Of a stretch of DNA of 64,000 nucleotides, positions 41,911-51,105 are shown in pieces (the stretch's first letter is position 1; the number at the start of each line of letters is the position of its first letter). The notes below the pieces were generated by a model. The model worked only from the letters and a program-made list of their open reading frames with translations. It did not search any database and had not been told where the DNA came from. A program made the translations under genes and the position numbers. Source of the stretch: Acidobacteriota bacterium (GTDB lineage Bacteria; Acidobacteriota; Terriglobia; Terriglobales; Acidobacteriaceae); assembly GCA_021780075.1 (NCBI GenBank), contig JAJXZL010000005.1:124001-188000 (forward strand), written 5' to 3'.

Positions 41911-42414
41911 ATGATGAGCAGGTGGTTGGCAGGACAGAAGAGACAGATCAAGGAATCGCTGCAGCAGGGTATTTCACCTCATAAGCTGGCACTGACCCTT
42001 GCGCTGGGTTTTGCGATTGGCTGCATTCCGGTAGTGGGGCTTCCGACGGCGCTGTGCGTTGTGGTTGCACTGGCGCTCAGGCTGAATCTGCCGGCGATCC
42101 AAGCCGCGAACTACCTTGCGATGCCACTGCAGGTATTGTTGATTCTGCCATTTATGCGGCTGGGTGGGTGGCTGTTTGCCTCAGGGCATCAGCAAGCGCT
42201 GGCGGCGGATACGCTGCTGCGCGAGTCGCCGCTGAAGTTGCTTTGGGTTTCAGGTAGCCTGGCCGGCGAAGCGCTGGGGGCCTGGATGGTGATTGCAGGG
42301 CCAGCCGTGGTACTGATGACGCTGGCGCTGACTCTCGTGTTGCGACGGGTTCCGGTGCTGGCCACCGAAACCGGGACAGAAGGTTATTTAAACAATAGAA
42401 AGAATTATAGATAA
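41911..42414 (+). CDS. DUF2062 membrane protein
   Basis: A 167-aa protein with an amphipathic basic N-terminus and three to four membrane segments. The stretch GISPHKLALTLALGFAIGCIPVVG matches DUF2062. GAGG at 41904-41907 supports the ATG at 41911; a GTG at 41902 and an ATG at 41914 are alternatives. The function of the family is not known. The preceding 41706-41910 stretch is AT-rich and likely carries its promoter. Confidence 0.75.
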   Translation: MMSRWLAGQKRQIKESLQQGISPHKLALTLALGFAIGCIPVVGLPTALCVVVALALRLNLPAIQAANYLAMPLQVLLILPFMRLGGWLFASGHQQALAADTLLRESPLKLLWVSGSLAGEALGAWMVIAGPAVVLMTLALTLVLRRVPVLATETGTEGYLNNRKNYR

Positions 42415-42452
42415 AAAGGGCTCATAGATAATCCGCTCTGGCACAAACAGCA

Positions 42453-42495
42453 TGCGCAACCCTGAGGACGCCCGGATCGTCCTCAGGGTTGCGCA
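42453..42495. terminator. Strong 18-bp hairpin between convergent genes
   Basis: TGCGCAACCCTGAGGACG (42453-42470) is followed after 7 bases by its exact complement (42478-42495). It lies between the end of the DUF2062 gene and the end of recG and can act on both transcripts. A short TT-rich stretch follows on the plus side only. Confidence 0.7.
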
Positions 42496-42522
42496 AAGTT
42501 ATTTCCGGGGGTCAGACCGACC

Positions 42523-44814
42523 CTAGCCAGCTTCAACCAGGCCGTATCGGCGCTGCCATGCTTCCTTGAGGCGGGCCCAGACGCGCGCTCGCTCGGCCTC
42601 GGTGCCTTCGCCTTCCCTGCCCTTGTCTTCCTGTGAAGAATTGGCGAAGCGTGCGGCCTCCTGTTTGGCCACTTCAAGCAACTGACGGTCGCGCACCAGA
42701 TTCGCAACGCGGAAGTCCGGCAAGCCGGCCTGGCGGGTACCGAAGAACTCGCCTGGGCCGCGCATGGAGAGGTCCAGCTCAGCCAGCTCAAAACCGTCCT
42801 GGGTGCGCACCATGGCGTTGAGTCGTTCCTCGCCGAGCGGGGAAACGCGCGGGCCGGTGACCAGAATGCAATAGCTTTTGGCGGCTCCGCGGCCCACGCG
42901 TCCGCGCAACTGGTGCAGCTGCGCAAGGCCGAAGCGCTCAGCATGCTCGACCACCATGACGGAGGCGTTGGGCACGTCCACGCCCACTTCAATGACTGTG
43001 GTGGCGACGAGCACATCGATTTCGCCGCGCTGGAAGCGGCGCATGATGACTTCCTTTTCGTCTGCGTCCAAGCGCCCGTGGAGCAGGCCTATGCGCAGAC
43101 CGGCCAGAGCACCGGTGCGCAGCTTCTCGTGCATCTCCACGGCGGACTTGAGATCAGTCTTTGAGGCTGGATAGGCCTCCTGCGCCGGCTCGGGAAAGAG
43201 TTCCGCTCCTTTGCTCCTTCGTGCGATCTTTCGTGTCACGGACACATGGGCCGCATGCTCGCCCTCGGACTCATCAAGGTAAAAGTCTCTTTCTGCTTGG
43301 TCCTCCTTACTTCCTTCGATGACCGGATAAACGATATACGCCTGGCGTCCCAGCGCGACCTGCTTGCGGACGAATTCCCACACTTCATCGGCGCGCTCGC
43401 CTGGGACGCGGCGGGTGACGATGGGCGTGCGGCCCGGCGGCAGTTCGTCGAGCACACTGACCTCAAGATCGCCGTAGAGGGAAAGTGCGAGAGTGCGGGG
43501 GATAGGCGTTGCGGTCATGACCAGCACATCCGGCTCTGCCTGCGTGGGTTTCTTCATGAGGCGGAAGCGCTGAAGAACGCCGAAGCGATGCTGCTCGTCG
43601 ACAACAACCAGGCCGAGGCGGTCGAACTCGACCTTCTCCTCAATGAGCGCGTGGGTGCCGATGATGAGCTGCGCTTCCCCACGGTTGATGAGGCCGCGGT
43701 TGGCACGCTTGCGGTCTTCGTCGAGCGAGCCGGTGAGCAGGACGATGCGATAGCGGCGCGAGGAGCGCTCCAGCAGCTTGCGGGCGGCGAGGAAATGCTG
43801 CGTGGCAAGAATCTCAGTGGGCGCCATGAGGGCGGCCTGGTAGCCGTTCTCCATGGCCACGAGCATGGCCTGCAACGCGACGATGGTCTTGCCGGAGCCG
43901 ACATCACCTTGCAGCAGGCGGCGCATGGGGCTGGGCTGGCGCATGTCCGCAACAATCTCGGCGAGCGAGCGCTTCTGCGCCGCCGTGGGATGAAACGGAA
44001 GCACCTCGCGGATGGCTTCGCGGACCTTGTCGTTGGTGGCGAAGCTGATACCGGCACGCTCGCGCACGCGGCGGCGCTTGAGTTCCAGTCCGAGTTCCAG
44101 AAAGAACAGCTCCTCGAAGATGAGGCGCTGGTGGGCGGGCGTGGCCGAGGCTTGCAGTTGCGTCATCGGCGTGCCCTCTGGCGGAAAGTGGACCTCGCGC
44201 AGGGCTGTCTCGCGGACGGGCAGGCCGAGCCGCTCAAGCATGGTATGAGGCAGGCATTCAGGCACGGCTCCGCGCATGCCTTCAAGCAGGTTGAAGATGA
44301 CTTTGCGCTGCCATCGTGAGGTCAGGCGGCTGCCGCCCAGCGACTCATAAACCGGCGTGATGCGGCCCACTTCCAGCAGGCGCGTTTCGGCGTCGTCGCT
44401 GGCGTCGGGCAGCAGTTCAAACTGCGGCTGGATCATCTTGAAGTTGCTGGTGGAGCGCGACGGCTCCACTTTGCCGAAGAGGGCCACTGTTTGTCCGGCC
44501 TTAAACTTGCCCTCCAGGTAGGTGCCGTGGAACCAGAGGCACTTGAGCGCGTGCCGGCCCTGTCCCACCGTGAGCTCGAAGATGGGCATGCGGCGCGTAC
44601 GGAGGAGAGCCGCTCCGCGCACCTCGGCGATGACGCTGGCCATTTCACCAGGCTTCAGTTCGTCGAGGCTGCGCGGATTCTGGCGGTCTTCGTAGCGGAA
44701 CGGGAGGTGGTAGAGCAGGTCTTCGGCGGTCTGGATGTCCTTGGCGGCGAGCAATTCCGCCACGCGCGGCCCCACACCGCGCACATACATCACTGGAGTA
44801 TCAAGGCCGGGCAC
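42523..44814 (-). CDS. recG: ATP-dependent DNA helicase RecG
   Basis: A 763-aa branch-migration helicase for replication forks and recombination. An N-terminal helix-hairpin and OB wedge domain (VRGVGPRVAELLAAKDI, LPFRYEDRQNP) precedes the helicase core: Walker A GDVGSGKTIVALQ, motif II VVVDEQHRFG, MTATPIPRTLALSLYG, and the C-terminal lobe VIEVGVDVPNASVMVVEHAE with GRVGRG. An extra charged segment of about 60 residues sits between VYPVIEGSKEDQ and AVEMHEKL, longer than in E. coli. Start at MPGLDTPV; MYVRGVGP eight codons inside is an alternative. Confidence 0.95.
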   Translation of the reverse strand: MPGLDTPVMYVRGVGPRVAELLAAKDIQTAEDLLYHLPFRYEDRQNPRSLDELKPGEMASVIAEVRGAALLRTRRMPIFELTVGQGRHALKCLWFHGTYLEGKFKAGQTVALFGKVEPSRSTSNFKMIQPQFELLPDASDDAETRLLEVGRITPVYESLGGSRLTSRWQRKVIFNLLEGMRGAVPECLPHTMLERLGLPVRETALREVHFPPEGTPMTQLQASATPAHQRLIFEELFFLELGLELKRRRVRERAGISFATNDKVREAIREVLPFHPTAAQKRSLAEIVADMRQPSPMRRLLQGDVGSGKTIVALQAMLVAMENGYQAALMAPTEILATQHFLAARKLLERSSRRYRIVLLTGSLDEDRKRANRGLINRGEAQLIIGTHALIEEKVEFDRLGLVVVDEQHRFGVLQRFRLMKKPTQAEPDVLVMTATPIPRTLALSLYGDLEVSVLDELPPGRTPIVTRRVPGERADEVWEFVRKQVALGRQAYIVYPVIEGSKEDQAERDFYLDESEGEHAAHVSVTRKIARRSKGAELFPEPAQEAYPASKTDLKSAVEMHEKLRTGALAGLRIGLLHGRLDADEKEVIMRRFQRGEIDVLVATTVIEVGVDVPNASVMVVEHAERFGLAQLHQLRGRVGRGAAKSYCILVTGPRVSPLGEERLNAMVRTQDGFELAELDLSMRGPGEFFGTRQAGLPDFRVANLVRDRQLLEVAKQEAARFANSSQEDKGREGEGTEAERARVWARLKEAWQRRYGLVEAG

Positions 44815-44870
44815 ACTCCGGATGCTAACGCATCTGCGCGGTTGCTGTAACCCGCGCCGGGTGGTACGGG

Positions 44871-45323
44871 CTACAGTTCCGTAAGGGCAAAGCGGGCCGT
44901 GCGCACCTCAGCAGCGAGCACACGCAGCACGCGAACCGACATGGCAGGCTCAGTGAGCATCAGGTCGGAGAAATCGTCGCGCTTAACAAAGCTCAGCCGG
45001 GCGCCCTTGAGTGCCTTGGCGGTGAGGGAGTAGGCCTGATTGCCGATGAGACCGGGCAAACCAAGCAGCGAACCTGACGAGGCTGAGCCCTCCATTACGG
45101 CCTCGCCCAAAGGGGACTCCATGGTGAGCCTGACGCTCCCATCGTGGAGGATGAAAAGCCCCTCGGGCAACTCTCCCTGCCGGAACAGGATGCGGTCTTC
45201 TTCGCAGGCAATGGGCGTGGATCGCTTTTCAAGAGCCTGAATCAACTCCTGATCGGCGATAAATGCGGACGAATCTATCTTCACTTCTGTTCTCCAAACA
45301 GTCGAGATAAGAAAATTGCGCAT
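44871..45323 (-). CDS. Stand-alone cyclic-nucleotide-binding domain protein
   Basis: A 150-aa protein made almost only of a Crp-type cNMP-binding beta-roll: EEDRILFRQGELPEGLFILHDGSVRL, then GSLLGLPGLIG. The Crp/Fnr DNA-binding helix-turn-helix is absent, as the frame stops shortly after the dimer helix. The phosphate-binding cassette does not show a clear GExxxR..A motif, so it may bind something else or nothing. It lies 56 bases upstream of recG on the same strand. It may be a truncated regulator or a small signalling module. Confidence 0.7.
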   Translation of the reverse strand: MRNFLISTVWRTEVKIDSSAFIADQELIQALEKRSTPIACEEDRILFRQGELPEGLFILHDGSVRLTMESPLGEAVMEGSASSGSLLGLPGLIGNQAYSLTAKALKGARLSFVKRDDFSDLMLTEPAMSVRVLRVLAAEVRTARFALTEL

Positions 45324-45590
45324 GATATGAAGTCCACTGTCTGAGTACGTAGAGTATGGTTTCATTGGCCAAGGGGTAGAGCATGTGACGCGTGTCACAT
45401 ATTCATAGCCATCGAGAGGTGGTCTCCGCCTTCGTGGGAGCCAGCGCTGCCCTGCTGTCTCGGCTTCCCCCCTTGTCAACGTGGGCACAGTCCCTTGTGC
45501 GTACCAGCTGGCCAAGTGACAGAGGCCACCGAATCGCGTTAGGCTTGAGGATACGCACAGAGTGCGCGATAAAGGAGTGTTTTCACCCCT

Positions 45591-46532
45591 ATGCCTATCC
45601 AAACTACCTCGAAGATCTGGCACAACGGCAACCTGATTCCCTGGGAGCAGGCCACGATCCATGTGATGAGCCACGTGATCCATTACGGCTCCAGCGTATT
45701 TGAGGGCATCCGCTGCTATGCGCAGCCGCAGGGCTCGGCGGTTTTCCGGCTGCCGGAGCACATGCAGCGCCTGCTGGACTCGGCCAAAATCTATCGGATG
45801 GAGCTGCCTTACACGCTGGACGAGCTGTGCGCCGCGGTCGTGGAAACGATTGAAGCCAATGGCGTTGCGCCGTGCTACATCCGGCCCATCGTGCTGCGCG
45901 GCTACGGCGAAATGGGCGTAAACCCCAAGGGCTCTCCAATCGAGGTCTACATTTCCAACTTCGCGTGGGGTAAGTATGTTGCTGGCCACGGCGGTGCGGA
46001 TGTGTGCATCTCGAGCTGGAATCGGCTTGCGCCCAACACCATGCCGGCGCTGGCCAAGGCGGGCGCAAACTATATGAATTCCCAATTGATCCGCATGGAA
46101 GCGGACGCAAACGGCTATGCTGAGGGCATTGGGCTGGACGTGAACGGGCTGGTGAGCGAGGGCTCGGGCGAGAACATTTTCGTCGTGCGGAACGGCGTTT
46201 TGTACACGCCGCCGCTTGCCAACTCGGCACTATCGGGCATTACCCGCGACAGCGTGCTGACCATTGCACGGCACCTGGGGCTGCCCGTGACCGAACAGTC
46301 GATTCCGCGCGAGATGCTCTACATTGCCGATGAGGTTTTCTTCACCGGGACGGCAGCGGAAGTTTCACCGATTCGCTCCATCGACCGGATTGTCATCGGC
46401 GACGGCAAGCCAGGCGAAATCACGCAGAAGATCTCTGACGAGTTCTTCGCGATTGCCAACGGCCTGAAGCCAGACCGCTTTGGCTGGCTGACGCCGGTGA
46501 AGGTCAACGCGACGGAGACCGTAAGCGCCTAA
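45591..46532 (+). CDS. ilvE: Branched-chain amino acid aminotransferase
   Basis: A 313-aa PLP enzyme that interconverts branched-chain keto acids with Leu, Ile and Val. The PLP Lys is Lys156 in ALAKAGANY; other fold type IV features are HYGSSVFEGIRCY, GLVSEGSGENIFVV and FFTGTAAEVSPI. The ATG at 45591 follows GGAGTG at a suitable distance. The 267 bases before it, divergent from the cNMP-binding gene, carry no gene. Confidence 0.94.
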   Translation: MPIQTTSKIWHNGNLIPWEQATIHVMSHVIHYGSSVFEGIRCYAQPQGSAVFRLPEHMQRLLDSAKIYRMELPYTLDELCAAVVETIEANGVAPCYIRPIVLRGYGEMGVNPKGSPIEVYISNFAWGKYVAGHGGADVCISSWNRLAPNTMPALAKAGANYMNSQLIRMEADANGYAEGIGLDVNGLVSEGSGENIFVVRNGVLYTPPLANSALSGITRDSVLTIARHLGLPVTEQSIPREMLYIADEVFFTGTAAEVSPIRSIDRIVIGDGKPGEITQKISDEFFAIANGLKPDRFGWLTPVKVNATETVSA

Positions 46533-46553
46533 CTGGCAATAAGGATAGAGTGC

Positions 46554-46590
46554 AAGGGGGCATTCCTGACGCAGGGATGCCCCCTTACTT
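46554..46590 (+). terminator. Rho-independent terminator after ilvE
   Basis: AAGGGGGCAT (46554-46563) pairs with ATGCCCCCTT (46577-46586) around a 13-base loop, followed by ACTTTTG. It lies 21 bases after the ilvE stop. Confidence 0.75.
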
Positions 46591-46649
46591 TTGGGCCATT
46601 TACCCTTGCATAAGTAATAAGAGATTAGTTTTATAGCCAGACTTTCTTC

Positions 46650-46678
46650 TTGACCCAAGTTATGTTCAGTCCTACGCT
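46650..46678 (+). promoter_or_regulatory. Sigma-70-like promoter candidate for the lipase gene
   Basis: TTGACC (46650-46655) is separated by 17 bases from TACGCT (46673-46678), 36 bases before the ATG, in an AT-rich gap. GAGAGG lies before the ATG as the ribosome-binding site. Confidence 0.4.
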
Positions 46679-46714
46679 CTTCGGTGTCATAACTTCCCTG
46701 CGAGAGGTCAAGCC

Positions 46715-47575
46715 ATGCCAACAATCAATTGGGATTCAGCCATTCACTATGCACGGCTGGTGAAGATTGCCGAAGACGTTCAACCAGCGGCAGAGTATTC
46801 CGCACAGAACAAGACGGATATTCAGGCGCTGGGCTACGCATTTCTGCAGACACTTTATGGCAATGAACTGGCCACGGAAGTAAGTCCGCATGCGGGCGAG
46901 ACGGTAACCTACGGCTTTCTGGCGGTCAGTGCGACAAAGGAGCTTGTGGCGATTGTGCGCGGGACAGATACGATTCTCGAATGGATACACGATGCGGCAT
47001 TCCTGATGCTGCCGAATCCGATCCATGACAGCGCGGGGATGACGGAAGATGGATTCACAGCCATCTACAAGTCGTTGCGCACGGATCGCAAACCGCAATC
47101 GACATCGGCGATGGCCTCAATTGGCGCATATGTGCACGCGGGGCAGGCGCGGACAGTGACCGTGGCGGGCCACAGCCTGGGCGGCGCATTGGCAACGCTG
47201 CTGACGCTGGATGTGGCGTTGAACACGGAATGCCGCCAGCCGGTGATCTATACCTACGCCAGTCCGCGAACCGGGGATCACCTCTTTGCCGGGTCGTTCA
47301 ATGCCGCGGTTGCTGAGAGCTATCGCATCTACAACCGGTCAGATCTGGTACCCTGCCTGCCTCCGTTTCTGCCGCTGCCCTATGAACACACCAACACAGG
47401 TGTCGAGTTGGTTGCGCCGATGAACGCAATTGAGGATGACCTCGGTTGCGAACATCATCTGACGACGTATCTGTGGCTGATGGACCGGATGCGTGGCGGG
47501 CAAAGCTACCCGGTCGACGTGGATTGCAGAGGGAAGGCCTATCCCGGACCGTTGGCGACCAGCTCGGGAGCATGA
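46715..47575 (+). CDS. Class 3 lipase-like alpha/beta hydrolase
   Basis: A 286-aa hydrolase with the nucleophile Ser154 in the elbow VAGHSLGGALATLL, preceded by the IVRGTDTILEWIHDA oxyanion region and followed by YTYASPRTGD and SDLVPCLPPF, where the catalytic Asp lies. The His is probably in CEHHLTTYL. No signal peptide is visible, so it may act inside the cell or leave by another route. It resembles the fungal Rhizomucor lipase fold (Lipase_3). Confidence 0.85.
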   Translation: MPTINWDSAIHYARLVKIAEDVQPAAEYSAQNKTDIQALGYAFLQTLYGNELATEVSPHAGETVTYGFLAVSATKELVAIVRGTDTILEWIHDAAFLMLPNPIHDSAGMTEDGFTAIYKSLRTDRKPQSTSAMASIGAYVHAGQARTVTVAGHSLGGALATLLTLDVALNTECRQPVIYTYASPRTGDHLFAGSFNAAVAESYRIYNRSDLVPCLPPFLPLPYEHTNTGVELVAPMNAIEDDLGCEHHLTTYLWLMDRMRGGQSYPVDVDCRGKAYPGPLATSSGA

Positions 47576-47667
47576 AGCGAAGCAACACTGTTAAAAAATG
47601 AGCGTGGCGGTCGGATTGTGCCTTTCATCGCCACGCAGGGTCTCCGCGATTTCCTATAATCGGTAGG

Positions 47668-49377
47668 ATGCACTGCAAAGAGACTCTTCTTCGCTCCTCA
47701 TCATTGCGTATCCTGGTTTTTGTCCTCGCCTTCCTTTTGCCGGCGCTGGCACAGGCGCAGGTCAACGTTGGCCGGCCCAAGCTGATTGTCATCGTGGTCA
47801 TCGACCAGTTCCGCGGCGACTACCTGAACCGTGATTACGCGCAGTTCAAGGGGCGTGGGTTCCGGCTCTTCATGGACGAGGGCGCCTGGTTCACGGACTG
47901 CTACTACGACTACGCGAACACGAAGACTGCGCCGGGACACTCGACCATTGCCACGGGCGCGTATACGGATGGGCACGGCATCGAATCAAACGAGTGGTGG
48001 GATGCCTCTCGCTCAGATACGCACAAGGTGACGTCAGTGGAGGACGAGCGGTATCAGCTAGTTGATCTGCCAGCATCCTCCATTCCAGCGGACCAGCCCG
48101 GTGCACCTGCGGATGCGCCGCATTATGTCATAGGCGCTTCACCGCTGAACCTGCGAGCCACCACGCTGGGCGATGAGCTGCGTCTGGCAACGCAGGGGCG
48201 GGCTCGGGTGTTCGGCATCTCGCTCAAAGATCGCGCGGCGATTCTGACGGCAGGACAGGCGGCGAACGGCGCCTTCTGGATTGATCCTGCGAGCGGGCAG
48301 TTCACCACCTCGACGTACTACATGGAGCATCTGCCGGTCTGGGCGCACGACTTTAACGCGAGCGGGCGCATTGCCCAGGCCGAGCAGGAAGCAAACGCCG
48401 TGGGCACGCGGAACTTTTTTGGCACAGTAGGCAAGACGCCGGCGGCTAACCGCTATGAACTGGACTTTGCCAAGGCCGTGATCACGAATGAAAAGCTGGG
48501 CGAGAACGGTGTCACGGACATGGTGACCATTTCGCTCTCAGCCAACGACCTTGAGGGACACCAGTACGGACCGGATTCCGAGCAGGAACAGCAGATGATT
48601 CTTAGCCTCGACCGCGATCTGGACAGCTTCTTTAGCTGGCTCGACCAGACGGTGGGGCTCAAGAACACCTGGATCGCGCTGACGGCGGATCACGGTGTCG
48701 CACCGGTTCCGGCAGTGGCGGCCAAGCTCGGCATCCACTCTGCCACAGTGGACATGAAAGCCGTGTATGCAAGCCTGAATGCGGGCCTGAATGCGCGCTA
48801 CTCGCCTGGAGCGCAGGTGAGCTACCTGATGCCGGAGCCGGAGCTGCCTTACATCGTGCTGGACAAGCGTGCGTTTGAAAAGGTGCACGTGGATGAGAAG
48901 GACGCGGAGGCCGAAGTGGCTGCGCTGCTGCCGGCCGCGGTTTCCAGCCAGGCTCCCAAAGCCGACGGGGCACTGCCTTTGCAGCATCGTCTGCCACCCG
49001 CGCCGCAAGTGGTGGGGGTTTATTCGCGGCTGGCGCTGGCCGATGGCGAGCTGCCGCCGAGCGAGTGGGGGCGCGAGCTGGCGCATAGCTATCACTACCA
49101 CGGCAACTGGTATGTGATGCTGGTACTGGGCGCCTATCAGATGCAAGGCTCACGCAACATGACCGGCACCAATCACTTCAGCCCATGGTCCTATGACCGG
49201 CATGTGCCCCTGGCTTTCTATGGGACGCCGTTTGCGCCCGGCGCGTATCATGGACGTGTGGCCCCGGTTGACTTGGCGGTCACATTCGCCTCGCTGGCCG
49301 GCATCAATCAGCCATCGGCGGCGGTGGGCCGCGTGCTTACCGAAGCGCTGAAACCGATTCACCCGGCGAGCCAGTAG
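47668..49377 (+). CDS. PafA-like exported alkaline phosphatase
   Basis: A 569-aa periplasmic phosphatase of the alkaline phosphatase superfamily with a signal peptide (LRILVFVLAFLLPALAQAQ). The metal-binding Asp is in IVVIDQFRGDYLNR, and Thr87 in NTKTAPGHSTIATGA is the likely nucleophile as in PafA. Other metal ligands are in SLSANDLEGHQYGPDS, TADHGVAPVP and GTNHFSPWSYDRHVPLAFYG. It probably frees phosphate from phosphomonoesters. Confidence 0.87.
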   Translation: MHCKETLLRSSSLRILVFVLAFLLPALAQAQVNVGRPKLIVIVVIDQFRGDYLNRDYAQFKGRGFRLFMDEGAWFTDCYYDYANTKTAPGHSTIATGAYTDGHGIESNEWWDASRSDTHKVTSVEDERYQLVDLPASSIPADQPGAPADAPHYVIGASPLNLRATTLGDELRLATQGRARVFGISLKDRAAILTAGQAANGAFWIDPASGQFTTSTYYMEHLPVWAHDFNASGRIAQAEQEANAVGTRNFFGTVGKTPAANRYELDFAKAVITNEKLGENGVTDMVTISLSANDLEGHQYGPDSEQEQQMILSLDRDLDSFFSWLDQTVGLKNTWIALTADHGVAPVPAVAAKLGIHSATVDMKAVYASLNAGLNARYSPGAQVSYLMPEPELPYIVLDKRAFEKVHVDEKDAEAEVAALLPAAVSSQAPKADGALPLQHRLPPAPQVVGVYSRLALADGELPPSEWGRELAHSYHYHGNWYVMLVLGAYQMQGSRNMTGTNHFSPWSYDRHVPLAFYGTPFAPGAYHGRVAPVDLAVTFASLAGINQPSAAVGRVLTEALKPIHPASQ

Positions 49378-49407
49378 GAATCCAAGAATCAAGGAAGACT
49401 GCCGCGC

Positions 49408-50340
49408 GTGAAACCTGACATGAAAGTGCAGTTCGCCGGGCTGGAACTGACGAACCCGGTGATCGCCGCAAGTGGCACCTTCGGCTACGGCATCGAGTTT
49501 GAAGAAATCGTCGCCTTGGAGCGCATCGGCGGTTTTTCCACCAAGGGCATCTCTCTGCAGGCCATGGCGGGCCATCCCCCGCCGCGCATCCTGCAGACGG
49601 CCGCGGGCATGCTGAACGCCATTGGACTGCAAAATGTGGGCGTGGAGGAGTTCATCGCCCGCAAGCTACCGCCCCTGGCGCGCTACCCCAAGTGCAAAGT
49701 CATAGTCAACGTCTTCGGCTATACGGTCAACGAGTACGTCGCGGTGATTCAGCGGCTCAATGAGGTGGCGGGTATCGCGGCCTATGAGCTGAATGTCTCC
49801 TGCCCTAACGTTCATGCGGGGGGCATGGCGTTTGGCGCGGATGCGGGTTCGCTCGAGTACCTGGTGGGACAGGCAAAGGCAGTGGCTGGACGTCCGCTGA
49901 TTGTCAAGCTTTCTCCCAATGTCACGTCGATTGCGCACATGGCGCGTGTAGCAGCGGGAGCGGGCGCCGATGGGCTGAGCCTGGTGAATACTTTCCTGGC
50001 TATGTCCATTGACGTGGAGACGCGCAAGCCGCGGTTGAGCAATGTAACAGGCGGGCTGTCAGGGCCGGCCATCAAGCCCATCGCTCTGCGCATGGTGTAC
50101 GAAACAGCGCGCGCCGTTTCGATTCCGATCCTTGGCATGGGCGGCATCGTAACGCCAGAGGACGCAGTCGAGTTTTTGCTCGCTGGGGCAACTGCGGTGC
50201 AGGTGGGTACAGCCAGCTATGCCGATCCGCGCGCGGTGGAACGCCTGGCAGCCGGACTGGAATCCTGGTGCCGCAGCCATCATGTGGAGAAAGTCAGCAC
50301 CCTGACTGGCGCGCTGGATGTTCCGCGCGCAAACATTTAG
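49408..50340 (+). CDS. pyrD: Dihydroorotate dehydrogenase, class 1B
   Basis: A 310-aa FMN flavoprotein of pyrimidine synthesis. The active-site Cys typical of class 1 is in NVSCPNVHAGGMAFG; IVKLSPNVTSI and MGGIVTPEDAVEFLLAGA are FMN and phosphate-binding stretches. The GTG start at 49408 is the best fit to the family N-terminus. No pyrK electron-transfer partner is next to it. It is the last chromosomal core gene before the tRNA-Asn scar. Confidence 0.92.
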   Translation: MKPDMKVQFAGLELTNPVIAASGTFGYGIEFEEIVALERIGGFSTKGISLQAMAGHPPPRILQTAAGMLNAIGLQNVGVEEFIARKLPPLARYPKCKVIVNVFGYTVNEYVAVIQRLNEVAGIAAYELNVSCPNVHAGGMAFGADAGSLEYLVGQAKAVAGRPLIVKLSPNVTSIAHMARVAAGAGADGLSLVNTFLAMSIDVETRKPRLSNVTGGLSGPAIKPIALRMVYETARAVSIPILGMGGIVTPEDAVEFLLAGATAVQVGTASYADPRAVERLAAGLESWCRSHHVEKVSTLTGALDVPRANI

Positions 50341-50416
50341 TTCTACGGGCGCAGAAGAAGCGCCTCCACAAAAAAATGTGGCTGAGTGGAATTCGGCAAA
50401 TTGTTGCAGGGAATAA

Positions 50417-50477
<61 letters not shown>

Positions 50478-50533
50478 TCTTTTGCGGCTTAGAAATGCCA
50501 CGCGGCGGCACCTGCCGCGCTAAGCAATTTATT

Positions 50534-50893
50534 TCACAAGCAGATACGCCGATCAATTAACCGCTGAAATCTCAGGGATTTGCGGCCACGCCTACGATGT
50601 TCGCAGCAGCTGTTTTCTCGTCCCTCCTCGTCGCCGATTGCTATCGGTATGATCCCGATTATGACCGATTTTGAAGGAGCAGGTGCACAAAATCGTACAC
50701 AGTGTTTTGGGCTCGAATCGAACGCACTTTGCGCGGTTCCGATGCTCTGTTCGCCACTGGCAGTTCGGACAAGAATGGCGACAAACTCTTTGTCAATGCA
50801 GTCAACTCGGAAGACCTGACCCGACGACCGCATCCGAGTAAAAAGCAGAGTATGGATCTGGTTGCCCTCGTTGTACCTCCGTCGAGCGCTCAC
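50534..50893 (-). CDS. Hypothetical protein next to tRNA-Asn scar
   Basis: A 119-codon frame with a GTG start that overlaps the stop of the zinc-ribbon gene upstream (GTGA). I recognise no family. The N-terminal half (VFRVDCIDKEFVAILVRT) looks protein-like with alternating strands; the C-terminal part is rich in Arg and could be spurious. Support comes only from the coupled start. If it is not a gene, the 50476-50889 stretch is empty. Confidence 0.25.
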   Translation of the reverse strand: MSARRRYNEGNQIHTLLFTRMRSSGQVFRVDCIDKEFVAILVRTASGEQSIGTAQSAFDSSPKHCVRFCAPAPSKSVIIGIIPIAIGDEEGRENSCCEHRRRGRKSLRFQRLIDRRICL

Positions 50894-51105
50894 AGGTTCC
50901 AGCTGTCGAGCGGCTCGTGCCAGACCATTCGATCAACGAATCGGTGTCCTGCATCCTCTAGCCATGGTTCGGCTATCAGAAACGCTGAAATGAGGATCGA
51001 AAGCAAGAGGCTCGTGCAAAGGGCCGTCACAACCATCCTGCGCAACGACATTCGGGGCGAATGAATCAGGGTGCCACAGCGCGGACAGATCTCATGCTTC
51101 CTCAT
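50890..51105 (-). CDS. Small zinc-ribbon membrane protein
   Basis: A 71-aa protein: an N-terminal CPRCGTLIHSP half zinc ribbon, a basic patch, then one membrane helix (VVTALCTSLLLSILISAFLIA). Its ATG at 51105 lies inside the 3' end of the upstream gene (14-base overlap), with GGGAGA before it. The topology suggests a cytosolic metal-binding head anchored in the membrane. No family recognised. Confidence 0.5.
   Translation of the reverse strand: MRKHEICPRCGTLIHSPRMSLRRMVVTALCTSLLLSILISAFLIAEPWLEDAGHRFVDRMVWHEPLDSWNL

Noticed and set aside
50690..50760. Possible tRNA-like T-arm (GGCTCGAATCGAACG)
   Set aside because: No matching acceptor or anticodon stems around it.
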